From the NCBI GenBank assembly GCA_963281255.1, contig OY725490.1, positions 6,820,001 through 6,884,000 on the forward strand: a stretch of 64,000 nucleotides of DNA, in the 5' to 3' direction. The notes below the pieces were generated by a model. That model ran no database searches, had not been told where the DNA came from, and worked only from the letters and a program-made list of their open reading frames with translations. The number at the start of each line of letters is the position of its first letter. Within the stretch, counting starts at the first letter, position 1. This document shows positions 44,725 to 55,278 of the stretch, piece by piece. Made by a program: the position numbers and the translations under genes. This stretch comes from Aphrocallistes beatrix (Eukaryota; Porifera; Hexactinellida; Sceptrulophora; Aphrocallistidae).

Positions 44725-47700
44725 ATGGACGATGAATATTTAGAAGGAGAAGTTCTCCAGCTGGTGGCGAAAAAATGGAAAAAGAGATACCTGTGTGTAA
44801 AGAAAAACACTTTATACTTGTATGAGAAAGAAGATGTGAATTCTAACCCACTACAGAAGGTTCCTATCCGTGAAATAAAGGCGATTACAGAAACCACCTT
44901 TATCGGGGACCAAACTGTCATCGGGAAGAAGGACGTTCACAATTGCGGGTTTAAAGTTGACTTCGGAGTCCACTCGCTCAACTTACAAGCTAACGGTCAA
45001 GATGAGAGAGACAGATTAGTGCACGGGCTGCAAGATAGCAAGACATACTGGCAACAACAGTCCACACCTACATCCACAGAGACGAAGGTATTCTTCGACC
45101 AAGCTAGTAGTAGCATCGAACTCTTGGATGATAGCGGAGAACAGAAGGATCCACTTGGAATTGTTGTAAAGGATAACGTGAGTTAACCAAGGTTAGCAGA
45201 CAACTCAGAGGTTTATATGTGCAATTAACCTTAGGTCACAATGAGAGAAGGCTACGAGGGAAAATGCTCGGTGAAGTTGCTCTACAGTGACGGCAGTACT
45301 CAGAATACGACACTCAGCACTAACATGACAGGGGAAGAAGTCCTGAACCAGGTTCAGGATTCTTCAGGTTCTAGCAGCTCTTCTCTCTTCCTGTTGGATA
45401 TGAAAGGCGTAGTGCAAAGACTGAAACTAGACAGCAAGCCGGGCCCTATCCTAGCCAGACTATACGGCCTGTGTGTAGTTGAGCCCCAGAACCGAGTTAT
45501 TGTAGTGCATTTCTCCAGCGGTGATTGGGTACCCCTTATACTGCCAAAAAGCACCAACTGTCAGCAGATAATAGAATCAGAAAGAGTAAGTGTTAGTGTT
45601 TGTCAATCTTCCTTACCCATACGTCTAAGAGTTTGCTTTAGCTTAACACGGATGGGGTAAAGTGAGGCTTGGAAATGATGAGAACAATGCGTGTCATTTG
45701 AGACGATTGGCTTTGGGGTTTTCCCAGTCAAATATTGTCCTTGATACAACCAAACTCTGATCCGAAATAGCAATTTAAAAAAAATATGAATAAATAATGA
45801 ATTTATCCGTGTAGATTAGAATGAAGATAAACGAGTATCAGATCTCGAAAGCAGCTCTTTTCCTTCGCACTCAAACTGAGCTCCAGCCGATGAGCACACC
45901 AACTTCTGGAGAAGTACAGTTGCCCCCGCTAGAGTGTCCAGCTGAAATTCTGTACAGAGCGACAGGTGGAGAGGTGGAGCCTAGCTCGACGCTGCTCATC
46001 GTACGTCCTGGGGGTGCGAGCATGTCATCTTGGTCTGAGAAAGCTCGGGCAATGACACTCAAAGACAAATACACTCTCCTCTCCTCCCCCACCAGCAAAG
46101 TGAAGAATCAGAAAAAGATCGAGATGATATACGATGAAGCGATTGAGAACCTAGAGAACGATCCCCTACAGTCCAGCACCATAGTGCCAAGATATACTCA
46201 AGAGAGGTAGGTGACTTCAATCGAATATTTCCTAAATAGTAATTGAATCTCCATTATCACCTCCCGATTAGCCCGATAGAAAAGCAGGAGAGTGCCCCCA
46301 TCGCCAACCTCCCTCATACAAGTTACGTCATAGAAGAGTCCGCGTTGGAAACCTCAGTCATGATGCTACCCACCTCGGAACCAAGGGCGAGGCTGGCAGC
46401 GCTACAAGGCAGTCCGAGTAAATCCGATGGCGTGATGAAGCGACTGCAGAAAACTTTGCACCACGGAAAGAAGTTAGAGAATAGAAAGTCAGTTGATGAG
46501 ATACCGGACCCATTGGAAGGGAGGAGGGAGCGATCAACTGCGCTCTCTGCAACATCAGACCAAGTGAGTGGTGCAAACTGTAGTGCAGCGGTTCCCAACC
46601 TTTTTTGGCTGTGGACCCCCTAAAGCAATTCTCCGATATTCTGTGGACCCCTTCCTATTAACCGTAATACAAAATTTCGAATCTCCTGTGGACCACTAAG
46701 GGGTCCATGGACCCCAGGTTGGGATCCACTGCTGTAGTGAATAGCGAATTCATAGATTAAAAACTGACTCCGTAGTATTTTAAAACAAAGCATGTTCGTA
46801 GTATGAGGAACATCTGCAGTATGTTGAAGAGGCTAGTAAGAGAAGGGAGTCAAGAGACCAACTTGAAATGTCGATTGAAGAAACTTCAGAGGGTCTAAAA
46901 AGACCGCACCAATTACCCCCAGGGGTAGAGCAAGAGTTGGCTAACAAAGATTTTGAGAGGTCCCAATATGTGAGGCCAAGCAGCTTAGCACCTATATTAT
47001 CAGCGAGAGAAATCGCGAGACACGTAACCTCCGCCAAAACGCCAGACGAAGAGAGCAATCCAATGATTCCTATCCTTCTCTCAAAGCAGGAGATATCCAA
47101 GTTAGTCGAACCTGTGTATTACTATAAAACTGAGATACTGTAATTGAGCTATGAAATTTGATGAGGGGATACAATTACAACTACGCATTAACATTGTTCC
47201 ATACTCAATAGGTACCCCACGCTAGAAAACTCTAACTTGCTCCTGAAAGATAGTGATCTGATGGAGCAGAAGAAAACGCTTGATAAAAACGCAATCTTGG
47301 CTGAGATTACCTCACGTGCGAACTTAACACACGAAAGTAAACCATCTGAAAATGATAGGATCATCTTGCCGCCATTGGTCATTCCATTTGAAAAGAAAGA
47401 CCAGAGACCTTTTGAGGTTACTTCTCCAGCTGTTCTTAGAACATGGGTAATTAACTCAAGCAACCCCCCCGCTAAAATCAAAATTAATAAGAGTGTCCTG
47501 GAACGGAAGAATAATAAATGGGTGCTAGCGCCCGATTCACAATATTCTGATGTCGTTGTCACAAGCTCCATTGATGAAAATAAAAGTATTTTCAAATTAC
47601 CGGGAGATATTGGGCTTGTCTACTACGAGAAGAACAAGAAATGGGCCGTAACAGGTCCTAGGATAATCAAGACCAAAGTTATCAACCAAACACGGAAAAG

Positions 47701-49072
47701 TACAGAGGAGAATGCGGGTGTAAGAGTGAATCAGAAATTTACACAAAAAGCGATAGCCCACTTCCCTAACGTTTCGAGTCGAGAAGATGAGTTAGGGTTC
47801 GAAAAAGGAGACATACTACTCGTAGTGTCAGTGTTTAATGAAGAGTGGTTGAAGTGCGAGGATCAGTCAGGCAAGAGAGGGATCGTGCCCAAGAACCACG
47901 TCGAAATTATCGAGTGCAAACCACCAACACCTCCTCTACCAAAGGAAGAAGTAGATCTAAAGAGTCCCACATCTCCACTGCGAACGATTGAGAATGGAGA
48001 AACAGGAGAAACGCCGACAGAAGTTAAATCTGAAGAAGAAATAAAAACTCCCGAATCGCCCCCTCCGGTTCTTGATCTCCCTTCCAAGCTAGCCGCAGAT
48101 CTCCGAGAAAAGATAAAACATCTCCAAAATTCCGTCGATCCAGTCCTCTGGCATTCAGGTGCCACGAGGGACCCCGAGGCGAAACAGCAGCTATTCGATG
48201 ACAAGAAGACGCCAGCAATCGCAGTGCTCATCCGAGGGAGGCTGTGCTCCGCGATTGTGCAGATTCTCATCACAGGACTTAAATCTCGGAGCAGCTTCTT
48301 CCAGATCGAAGGGAATAGCGTTTGGAGTATCGTGAAAGAAACTTTGAAGTATTCTGATACAATTCCGGCTTGCAAAGCTGCGTTTAAAGCAGTGGAGGAT
48401 ATTGAGATTTTGAGTGAGGTGACAAACACTCCGCTCTCTTCTAGCGCGAAATTTCGCTCCTTTGTCTGTCAGGCTCTCAACAACCACTTCCTAGAATTAT
48501 GGTTGCATGCCGTATTCTTCGACTTAGGAGGTGCCGAATGCCTTGACAACTTGTTTGAATTAGAATCTTTCGTGGTTTTTAGTCGCCATCCCAAAATCCA
48601 GCCTCTTCTCAAGGAAATGTTACTCACCCTACAACCACTCGATGCACTCGAATTCAAACTGACAATCGATTTCGAACGAGGTCGGGGGGTGCCAGATGAT
48701 GCCACATCTGTGAGTGGGATTGGAAAGAAGTTTGGTAGCTGGTTTCTCAAAGCTATGACTTCGCCAATCACCCCGATAGCTGCTACTAGACCTTCCCCGA
48801 TGTCTTCAAGGACGAATAGTCGTGAAAGCCTATCGGAGGGAATGTATAGAAGTGACGCTTTGAGTCAAGATAAAGAACACAGAAAAGTATTTGTCTCTCC
48901 GGGAGAGACTATCCACAAAGGAGGCGTAACCGTGGATACTGCAAATGAGGTAGCTGTCGCGGACGCAACCTTGAGGAAATTCGGACCCCGTAAGACTATC
49001 GAACATCTGAATAAGATCGTGGAAGGAGATACGATCAAAAAGGAAGACACGCCAGAAAATGGAGAGAAATAG
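44725..49072 (+). CDS. Multidomain adaptor: PH - RA - SH3 - RUN
   Basis: Six exons (44725-45177, 45235-45585, 45815-46206, 46272-46563, 46802-47100, 47212-49072) give 1215 residues. Order: PH domain at 1-112 (EGEVLQLVAKKWKKRYLCVK ... YLYEKED), Ras-association/ubiquitin-like domain at ~155-230 (CSVKLLYSDGSTQNTTLS), possibly a second one after it, a disordered charged middle, an SH3 domain at ~776-830 (REDELGFEKGDIL, EEWLKCED, KRGIVPKNHVEIIE), a proline-rich linker, and a RUN-like domain at ~890-1090 (SAIVQILITGLKS, FRSFVCQALNNHFLELWLH). Expected role: membrane-linked scaffold joining small GTPases and cytoskeleton. I know no standard family with this exact order; RUSC proteins have RUN before SH3. 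A hAT MITE lies in intron 4. Confidence 0.8.
46586..46731. mobile_element. hAT-type MITE with 8-bp target duplication
   Basis: Starts CAGCGGTTCCCAACC and ends GGTTGGGATCCACTG, near-perfect inverted ends of the hAT type. The 8 bases CTGTAGTG occur directly on both sides (46578-46585 and 46732-46739), a target duplication of the hAT length. The 146-bp interior repeats a TGTGGACCCC motif and has no coding capacity. It sits in intron 4 of the PH-RA-SH3-RUN gene, just after the exon that ends at 46563. Confidence 0.93.
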
Positions 49073-49286
49073 AGTGCATGTAGAATATGTAAATTTTATG
49101 TGTATATAGCAACTGGTATGAATTTTTATGCGTCAATATGTACTGTGGGATATCAATGTTTTTAATTTTTATTGCATTTCATAAACCCCGCTATACTTTA
49201 ATTTTTGTTAAAATGTAATAAATAACTAAAATTTAGAAAGTGTATGACATACGTAGATAATTGAGTTCGGAGGAGATCGGAATAGA

Positions 49287-52200
49287 ATGTCTGGATGGCA
49301 AGTAGAATCTGAACTATTGCGAGAACTTCGCAACCTCGATAGCCCCATAGGGAGGTGGGAGTTGGTTGAGAGGATAGGGGAGGGGACGTATGGCGAAGTG
49401 TACAAAGCTCGAAACTGTAAATCTGGAGAAATCCAAGCTGTCAAAGTGATGGATGACATAGGAGAGAAAGAGGATGACATACGGGCGGAATTAGAAGTGT
49501 TGAAGCACCACTCCCTCCATCCTAACATCGCTTCCTTCTACGGCGCCTACCTCAGGCCGGGCACAGGGGGGGAGGAGCAGCTCTGGCTTGTGATGGAGTA
49601 CTGCGAGGGAGGTTCCATCACTGATCTAGCCAAGAGCGTCCAAGAGAGAGGCTCCTGCCTAGAAGAGGACTGCATCTCATTCATCCTGCGAGAAGTCCTG
49701 CAGGGACTGTTCTACCTCCACAAGTCGCACATCATCCACCGGGACGTGAAGGGACAGAACGTCTTACTCACCAGGCAAGCCAACGTCAAACTGATCGACT
49801 TCGGAATCGCCGCGAAGGTCGCGCACACTCTGGACAAGAGACACTCGCACATTGGGACACCATTCTGGATGGCCCCTGAGGTCATTGCGTGTGAGACTCA
49901 GATCGACATGGACTATGACAACAGGGCGGACGTCTGGTCGCTTGGCATCACTGCGATAGAACTCGCAGACTCTGTCACGCCCTACCATGGGGAGCACCCG
50001 GCACGAGTGCTGTTCCGAATCCCCCGTGACCCCCCACCCACCGTGAGAGAGACAGAGAAATGGTCCCAGCTGTTCCTAGGCTTCATTGCCAGGTGTCTAG
50101 TCAAGGATTACGAGAAGAGACCGAATGTAATAGAGCTTTTAACCGACCCATTTGTGGATACCAATACTGACCTTCGTACCATCAGACGCAAGCTGCTACA
50201 CCTCCTCGACCAAGCACAGGGACCGCGATTGGAAGATAACGACATCTTCACGCTCAGCTTGAAGGGCGGGGAGAGTACGATCAAGAGAAATGTCACGGAT
50301 GTGCCAGCCTGGGAAGTTCACGATCTCGCGTCCTTAGAAACGATCGACGAAGCCATCATAGTGCACTACCTACAGGAGAGGTACATGCGAGGGGACATCT
50401 ACACGTATGTGGGAGATGTCCTTATCTCCTTGAATCCTTTCGAGACACTGGATATATACAGCAGCACGTTTCAAAAGCATTACATCGACATTCCAAACAC
50501 GAGGGAGAGACCCCCGCACATCTTCGCGATAGCAGACCTCACCTACCAGTCCATGGTCCTGAACCGAGAGCTGCAGTGCTGTTTGATCTCCGGAGAGAGC
50601 GGAGCCGGAAAGACGGAGGGATCGAACCTGTTTCTGCAGCACCTGACGCGACTAGGCAGAGCTCGGTCCAAAGAGTTGGAGGATAGGATTCTGAAAGTTA
50701 ACCCCGTGTTGGAAGCATTCGGGAATGCTCGCACGATCATCAACAACAACTCTTCGCGGTTCGGGAAGTACATCGAGGTGTTTTTCAGTCAGTCCGGACA
50801 GGTTATCGGGGCGGAGATTACGCAGTACCTCCTCGAGAAGTCCCGCATCATCCATCAGCCACGAAGAGAGAAGAGTTTCCATATCTTCTATTACCTCCTC
50901 GGACATCTGACCCAGGAGAATAAGCTTGAGAATTTCTATTTCACAGGAGACGAGCACCGCTACATGAGGATAGGAGGCACGAAAATTGATAGTTCGAAAC
51001 AATTCACCGTCAATTCTCTCCACTTCAACAATATACGGCACTCGTTAGATGTAATTGGATTCACTCCGCGCGAGAAAACATCCATCTACTCCATCATAGC
51101 TGCCATCCTACACATGGGGGACATACAGATCGAGATCGACATGTCCAGCTACGAGGAATCCTCGCACATCGTGGAGTCTACCCTAGTCGCTAACGCCGCT
51201 GTGGCACAGAAGGCAGCTGCTCTGTTGAAAATCAACACAGATCAGCTGATCCGGGTGATTACTAGCATGGGTGTGGTTACCCATGGGGAGCACTTCGAGA
51301 TCCCACACACGCTGGAACAAGCAATGGACATACGAGATGCCATATCAAAGGGGCTGTATGGGCGGCTGTTCTCTTGGATTGTCAGGAGGATCAATGTCTC
51401 GATTGTGCCTAGAAATCTCCCGTCTGACTATCTCTCCGTCGGAATATTGGACATCTTCGGATTTGAGAATTTCAAAAAGAACTCTCTCGAGCAACTGAAC
51501 ATTAACATAGCGAACGAACAGCTCCAGTTCTTCTTCAATCAACACATTTTCGCGCTGGAACAAGCCGAGTACGCGAGAGAAGGGATAAATCTGGACGCAG
51601 TGTCCTTCACGAATAATCAGCCAATGCTGGACATGCTGCTGAAGAAGCCAGTCGGCATCCTAGCACTGCTGGACGACGAGAGCAAGTTCTCCAGCGCGAC
51701 TGACCGCTCCCTCATCACCAAGTTCCACTCTCAGTACGGAAGATGCAAGCATTACATCAGACCCAAATCTGACCATCCCACATTCGGAATCACGCACTAC
51801 GCAGGTAAGGTGAGCTATTCCGCAGTTGGGTTTCTGCAGAAGAACAGGGACACGCTGCAGTCGAGCGCTATCACTCTCCTGACAGAGTCAAGAGATGATC
51901 TCATTCACGAGCTCTTCTCAGACAAGTTTATAGCCGGAGGGTCGTTGCTTGCTGAGAAAACCTACACAGCAGCCAAAGCATCTAGATCTCGCCTGAAGCG
52001 GCTAGCGACGGGAGAATCTAACAAGACTGGGAGAGAAGGACATAATGCGCACTCCTATCAGCCAAATCCTGCGTCCCTGGTCCGTAACCAGACAGTCAGC
52101 ACTCACTTCCGTAACTCGCTACGTGATCTGATGGCCAAGATAGAGTCCGCACAGCCTCACTTCATCAGGTGCATAGATCCTAATGGCACACGGACTCCCA

Positions 52201-53603
52201 AGCTGTTCCTGCCGCACAAGGTCGTAGAACAGCTACGCTACACCGGAGTGCTGGAGACCTGCCACATCAGAAAGAAGGGCTACTCCCACAGGATGCTATT
52301 CGAGGAGTTCATTGAGAGGTACAGAGTCCTGGATCTGAACTTTGGCCAGAAGATTAACAGACCGTTTGCAAACTGTGCGCAGATCCTGGAGAGTACTCGT
52401 ATCCGCGGCTATCAGTTGGGCCGTAGCAAAGTGTTCCTGCGGTACTACCACGTGGAGGAGTTGAACGAGAAGGTCAAGCGCTATCTGAAGAATGCAGTGG
52501 TGCTGCAGAAGTATGCGAGGGGGTTCCTGGCTCGTAGACTGAGAAAGCGAATCATTTGGAATGCCAGGAACAATGCCGCTTCTGTTATTGGGGGCTGTAT
52601 GCGTGCTTGGCTGTTCCGTGTTAAATTCCGCAGGTCAGTTAGGAGAGATTACCGTAGTCTGATCAGGTTACAAGCAATCGCAAAAATGGTTCTCGCAAGG
52701 AGACGCTACTTGAAATTGAAGTTTGAATATCACAGACGGACACGTGCTGTGAGAATCCTCCAATCCTCTGTGAGGGTGTGGCTAGCGAGACGCCACTTTT
52801 CACACCTCCAGGAGCAGATAATGCTGGAGAGCCTAGTGAAGATACAAGCGGGAGTTCGTGGGTTAATAGCTCGTCGAGAGTACAAAGCGGCCTTGAGTCA
52901 GCACTATGCAGCTATTAGAGTACAGCGTGCATTCAGGGTGTACTTGGACAGGAAGAGAAAGGAGCTGGAACGACAGAGACTCGACGGAGAGACAGTGTTC
53001 ATAATGAGGCCCGGTCTTAGAGACTCTCAGAGAGAACTTGACCTTTGGATTGAGAAGGTAATCCCGTCGAGTAAGCAAGCTTGTAAGCAAAAGCCTCAGA
53101 GTAAAGGTTCGTTACGTCATCAGCTGGAGAAGGGACTGGTCGAGGAGTACAACAGGGAGCATGCAGCTGTTACGTTACAGAGATATTACAGGGGGTGGAG
53201 GGATAGGAGGAGGACAAGGGGGGCTTTCCTGAGGGCGGCGAATGAGAAGAAGGCTGTAGCGAACTTTTTAACTGAATTAGGGAATATTGGTCGTAAGATA
53301 GTAAAGAAGCAAATACAGCTTGAAGACAAGAAATGGTATTTTTCTAACATCACGATCCTAGAACCTCCCCCCAGGACAAGCGTGTATACTCCCATCTCCG
53401 TGCAGGATAGCGTTAAATTCTTCAAAACCCTCGAAGAATCCCAGCAACTGAAGATTCCTAGGCCGCATATAGCCGGGTCTGCACTCAACGATTTATCCCC
53501 TACAACCTCGGATTCTGATATCAACAGCCGTACCAGCAGCAGAAGCAAGTTCGAAATGAGGACTGCTCGGTTCAACTTCACGACCATGTACGCCCATAAG
53601 TAA
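49287..53603 (+). CDS. MYO3: Class III myosin (kinase-motor fusion), intronless
   Basis: Actin motor with an N-terminal Ste20-like kinase; class III myosins act at tips of actin protrusions such as microvilli and stereocilia, and in fly photoreceptors (NINAC). One exon encodes 1438 residues. Kinase at ~24-292: GEGTYGEV, AVKVMDD with Lys53, HRDVKGQNV, DFGIAA, GTPFWMAPEV. Motor at ~340-1060: P-loop GESGAGKT (436-443), switch I NNNSSRFGKY, switch II LDIFGFENF (721 on), actin-binding PHFIRCIDPNG and LRYTGVLETCHIRKKGY. The neck at ~1070-1310 holds about seven IQ-like motifs (for example LQKYARGFLARRLRKR, IRLQAIAKMVLARRR, VKIQAGVRGLIARRE). The tail is short and Ser/Thr-rich. All catalytic motifs are intact. 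It begins 214 bp after the PH-RA-SH3-RUN gene. Confidence 0.96.
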   Translation: MSGWQVESELLRELRNLDSPIGRWELVERIGEGTYGEVYKARNCKSGEIQAVKVMDDIGEKEDDIRAELEVLKHHSLHPNIASFYGAYLRPGTGGEEQLWLVMEYCEGGSITDLAKSVQERGSCLEEDCISFILREVLQGLFYLHKSHIIHRDVKGQNVLLTRQANVKLIDFGIAAKVAHTLDKRHSHIGTPFWMAPEVIACETQIDMDYDNRADVWSLGITAIELADSVTPYHGEHPARVLFRIPRDPPPTVRETEKWSQLFLGFIARCLVKDYEKRPNVIELLTDPFVDTNTDLRTIRRKLLHLLDQAQGPRLEDNDIFTLSLKGGESTIKRNVTDVPAWEVHDLASLETIDEAIIVHYLQERYMRGDIYTYVGDVLISLNPFETLDIYSSTFQKHYIDIPNTRERPPHIFAIADLTYQSMVLNRELQCCLISGESGAGKTEGSNLFLQHLTRLGRARSKELEDRILKVNPVLEAFGNARTIINNNSSRFGKYIEVFFSQSGQVIGAEITQYLLEKSRIIHQPRREKSFHIFYYLLGHLTQENKLENFYFTGDEHRYMRIGGTKIDSSKQFTVNSLHFNNIRHSLDVIGFTPREKTSIYSIIAAILHMGDIQIEIDMSSYEESSHIVESTLVANAAVAQKAAALLKINTDQLIRVITSMGVVTHGEHFEIPHTLEQAMDIRDAISKGLYGRLFSWIVRRINVSIVPRNLPSDYLSVGILDIFGFENFKKNSLEQLNINIANEQLQFFFNQHIFALEQAEYAREGINLDAVSFTNNQPMLDMLLKKPVGILALLDDESKFSSATDRSLITKFHSQYGRCKHYIRPKSDHPTFGITHYAGKVSYSAVGFLQKNRDTLQSSAITLLTESRDDLIHELFSDKFIAGGSLLAEKTYTAAKASRSRLKRLATGESNKTGREGHNAHSYQPNPASLVRNQTVSTHFRNSLRDLMAKIESAQPHFIRCIDPNGTRTPKLFLPHKVVEQLRYTGVLETCHIRKKGYSHRMLFEEFIERYRVLDLNFGQKINRPFANCAQILESTRIRGYQLGRSKVFLRYYHVEELNEKVKRYLKNAVVLQKYARGFLARRLRKRIIWNARNNAASVIGGCMRAWLFRVKFRRSVRRDYRSLIRLQAIAKMVLARRRYLKLKFEYHRRTRAVRILQSSVRVWLARRHFSHLQEQIMLESLVKIQAGVRGLIARREYKAALSQHYAAIRVQRAFRVYLDRKRKELERQRLDGETVFIMRPGLRDSQRELDLWIEKVIPSSKQACKQKPQSKGSLRHQLEKGLVEEYNREHAAVTLQRYYRGWRDRRRTRGAFLRAANEKKAVANFLTELGNIGRKIVKKQIQLEDKKWYFSNITILEPPPRTSVYTPISVQDSVKFFKTLEESQQLKIPRPHIAGSALNDLSPTTSDSDINSRTSSRSKFEMRTARFNFTTMYAHK

Positions 53604-54020
53604 TCCACTGTATGCGTGCATGGCAAACTGATCGCTTACACCGTCTACCGTAGAGACTATTTTATATACAAATGTGTCATTATAACTTTTTAATGAAATC
53701 TTTACTTTGTATGTTTTAAAGAACCCGGCTTCAGAACTCCGTAAAAAACCAATGTCGATTCTCGATTTACCCAATTAGGAATTAATAAAAAGGTGGCGAG
53801 TCGTATAATAGAATAAATTATCTCAGAGGAATACAATTGAGTTCGTCTCGTGCGTAACCATGAAATGAAATAGGCTACTGAACTATTCGGGATTTCTTTG
53901 TTTCTTATGTAAAATATTATAATTTTAACATTTTTTGATATAAATTTAAACTTACAACAACAACAAAGTTTCAATTTCACTTCGCTGAGGTTAGTTGTAA
54001 CATATTTTATAAATATTCAG
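53604..54020. other. Intergenic region, MYO3 / EFHD
   Basis: 417 bp of AT-rich sequence, presumably MYO3 3' UTR and the EFHD promoter. A T-rich tract ending ATATTCAG abuts the next ATG and resembles a splice acceptor. Nothing else seen. Confidence 0.5.
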
Positions 54021-54581
54021 ATGTCCGAACTAGACCAAATCCTAGCTCGTCGTGAACGGATCAACGAGGGCGAGGAAAAGGCAAAGGGTGGGACGCATGG
54101 ATCCATTTACGCCGAATTCAAAGAGTTCTCAATCCTAGAAATCAAGGAGTACAAAAAGAAATTCATCGAGTACGATGAAGACAAGTCTAACTTTATTGAC
54201 ATGATGGAGCTAAAGAGGATGATGGAGAAGTTGGGCGCCCCTCAGACGCACCTTGCGTTGAAGGCTATGATCAAAGAGGTAGATGAGGACATGGACAACC
54301 AGATTTCATTCCGAGAGTTCATGCTGATCTTCCACAAAGCTCAGACCGGGGAGCTGATTGCGGACGGACTATCAGTAATAGCGCAGACTTGCAATGTTGC
54401 GGAGGAGGGGGTCAAGGGGGCGAAGAGCTTCTTTGAAGCGAAAGCAGCTGAGGTTTCCAAGGGAGCAAAGTTCGAGGATGAAATGAAAGCTGAGAAAGAA
54501 AGGAAGGCGATCGAGGCGGAGGAAGCACGTGCACGAAAAGAAGCTTTCAAAGCTAAAGCAGCCAATTTCCACAGCACATAA
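54021..54581 (+). CDS. EFHD2: EF-hand domain protein, swiprosin family (EFHD1/2)
   Basis: Single exon, 186 residues. Two adjacent EF-hands are visible: DEDKSNFIDMME near residue 53 and DEDMDNQISFRE near residue 90, preceded by the family segment EFKEFSILEIKEYKKKFIEYD. A C-terminal alanine- and lysine-rich coiled coil (residues ~140-186) is typical. Swiprosins are calcium-dependent actin-binding or bundling proteins. The ATG follows ATATTCAG directly, so a spliced leader or 5' UTR intron is possible. EFHD1 and EFHD2 cannot be separated here; the single invertebrate gene is co-orthologous to both. Confidence 0.9.
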   Translation: MSELDQILARRERINEGEEKAKGGTHGSIYAEFKEFSILEIKEYKKKFIEYDEDKSNFIDMMELKRMMEKLGAPQTHLALKAMIKEVDEDMDNQISFREFMLIFHKAQTGELIADGLSVIAQTCNVAEEGVKGAKSFFEAKAAEVSKGAKFEDEMKAEKERKAIEAEEARARKEAFKAKAANFHST

Positions 54582-55120
54582 CGGACCCAGCTTGTACATG
54601 TTTCTTCCATCTTTTATAGGTTAACTGATTAAGTGCGTGGAAAGTGAAGGGAACACACAACATGAGAACATGCGTCTATTGCAATTTGTATATGTCATAA
54701 ACCAATATAATATATCTAAGTGTTGTAAAGGGATGGAGTCGTTATAGTAAATCCAATTGAAAGTTTTGAATATATTTTAACTACATTTTTGCTCCAAATG
54801 AAATTCTATAGTTGTCGTACTTAGGATGTAAGCTGCTCTTGGTTATCAAATTATCTTCCTACTTGTAACTGGAATAACAGCGAAGATTAGACTGTTTGAG
54901 CTGCCCACACAAGTTCAAAAATTTGAGCTGATAGCTGATATCACCAGACTAGCGAGAATAATGCATCTAATTAACTTATTTATACGTAATTTACTATGGA
55001 ATTACCTTCAGAATTCATCTGAATACGTCTGTTCTCGTTCGAGGTTAATATATGCTGCAGCCTTCTGAAAAACATCCTGCAAGCTTCTAATCGTTTTAAA
55101 ACCAAAAACAAACTATCAAC

Positions 55121-55181
<61 letters not shown>

Positions 55182-55278
55182 TGTATGTGCATGTTTGTAT
55201 GAATAATTATATTAAGACAAATTGTGAATGTTTATTGTCCGCAAAGTTAGCTATTTCTTTCACTCAATCAAAAAGAGA
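54582..55278. other. Intergenic region with an (AT)n microsatellite
   Basis: 697 bp between EFHD and the RhoGAP gene. Apart from the 56-bp AT run at 55124-55179, it has no recognisable gene or repeat. Confidence 0.6.
55124..55179. repeat. (AT)28 microsatellite
   Basis: Uninterrupted alternating A and T over 56 bases, about 100 bp upstream of the first RhoGAP exon. Likely polymorphic in length. Confidence 0.97.

Noticed and set aside
45241-45660. A separate gene starting at the internal ATG 45241
   Set aside because: It continues in frame from the PH exon through a 57-nt GT-AG intron and carries the next domain, so it is an internal exon.
53186-53626. 146-codon minus-strand frame opposite the MYO3 tail
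   Set aside because: Antisense shadow of the myosin coding sequence with no domain.
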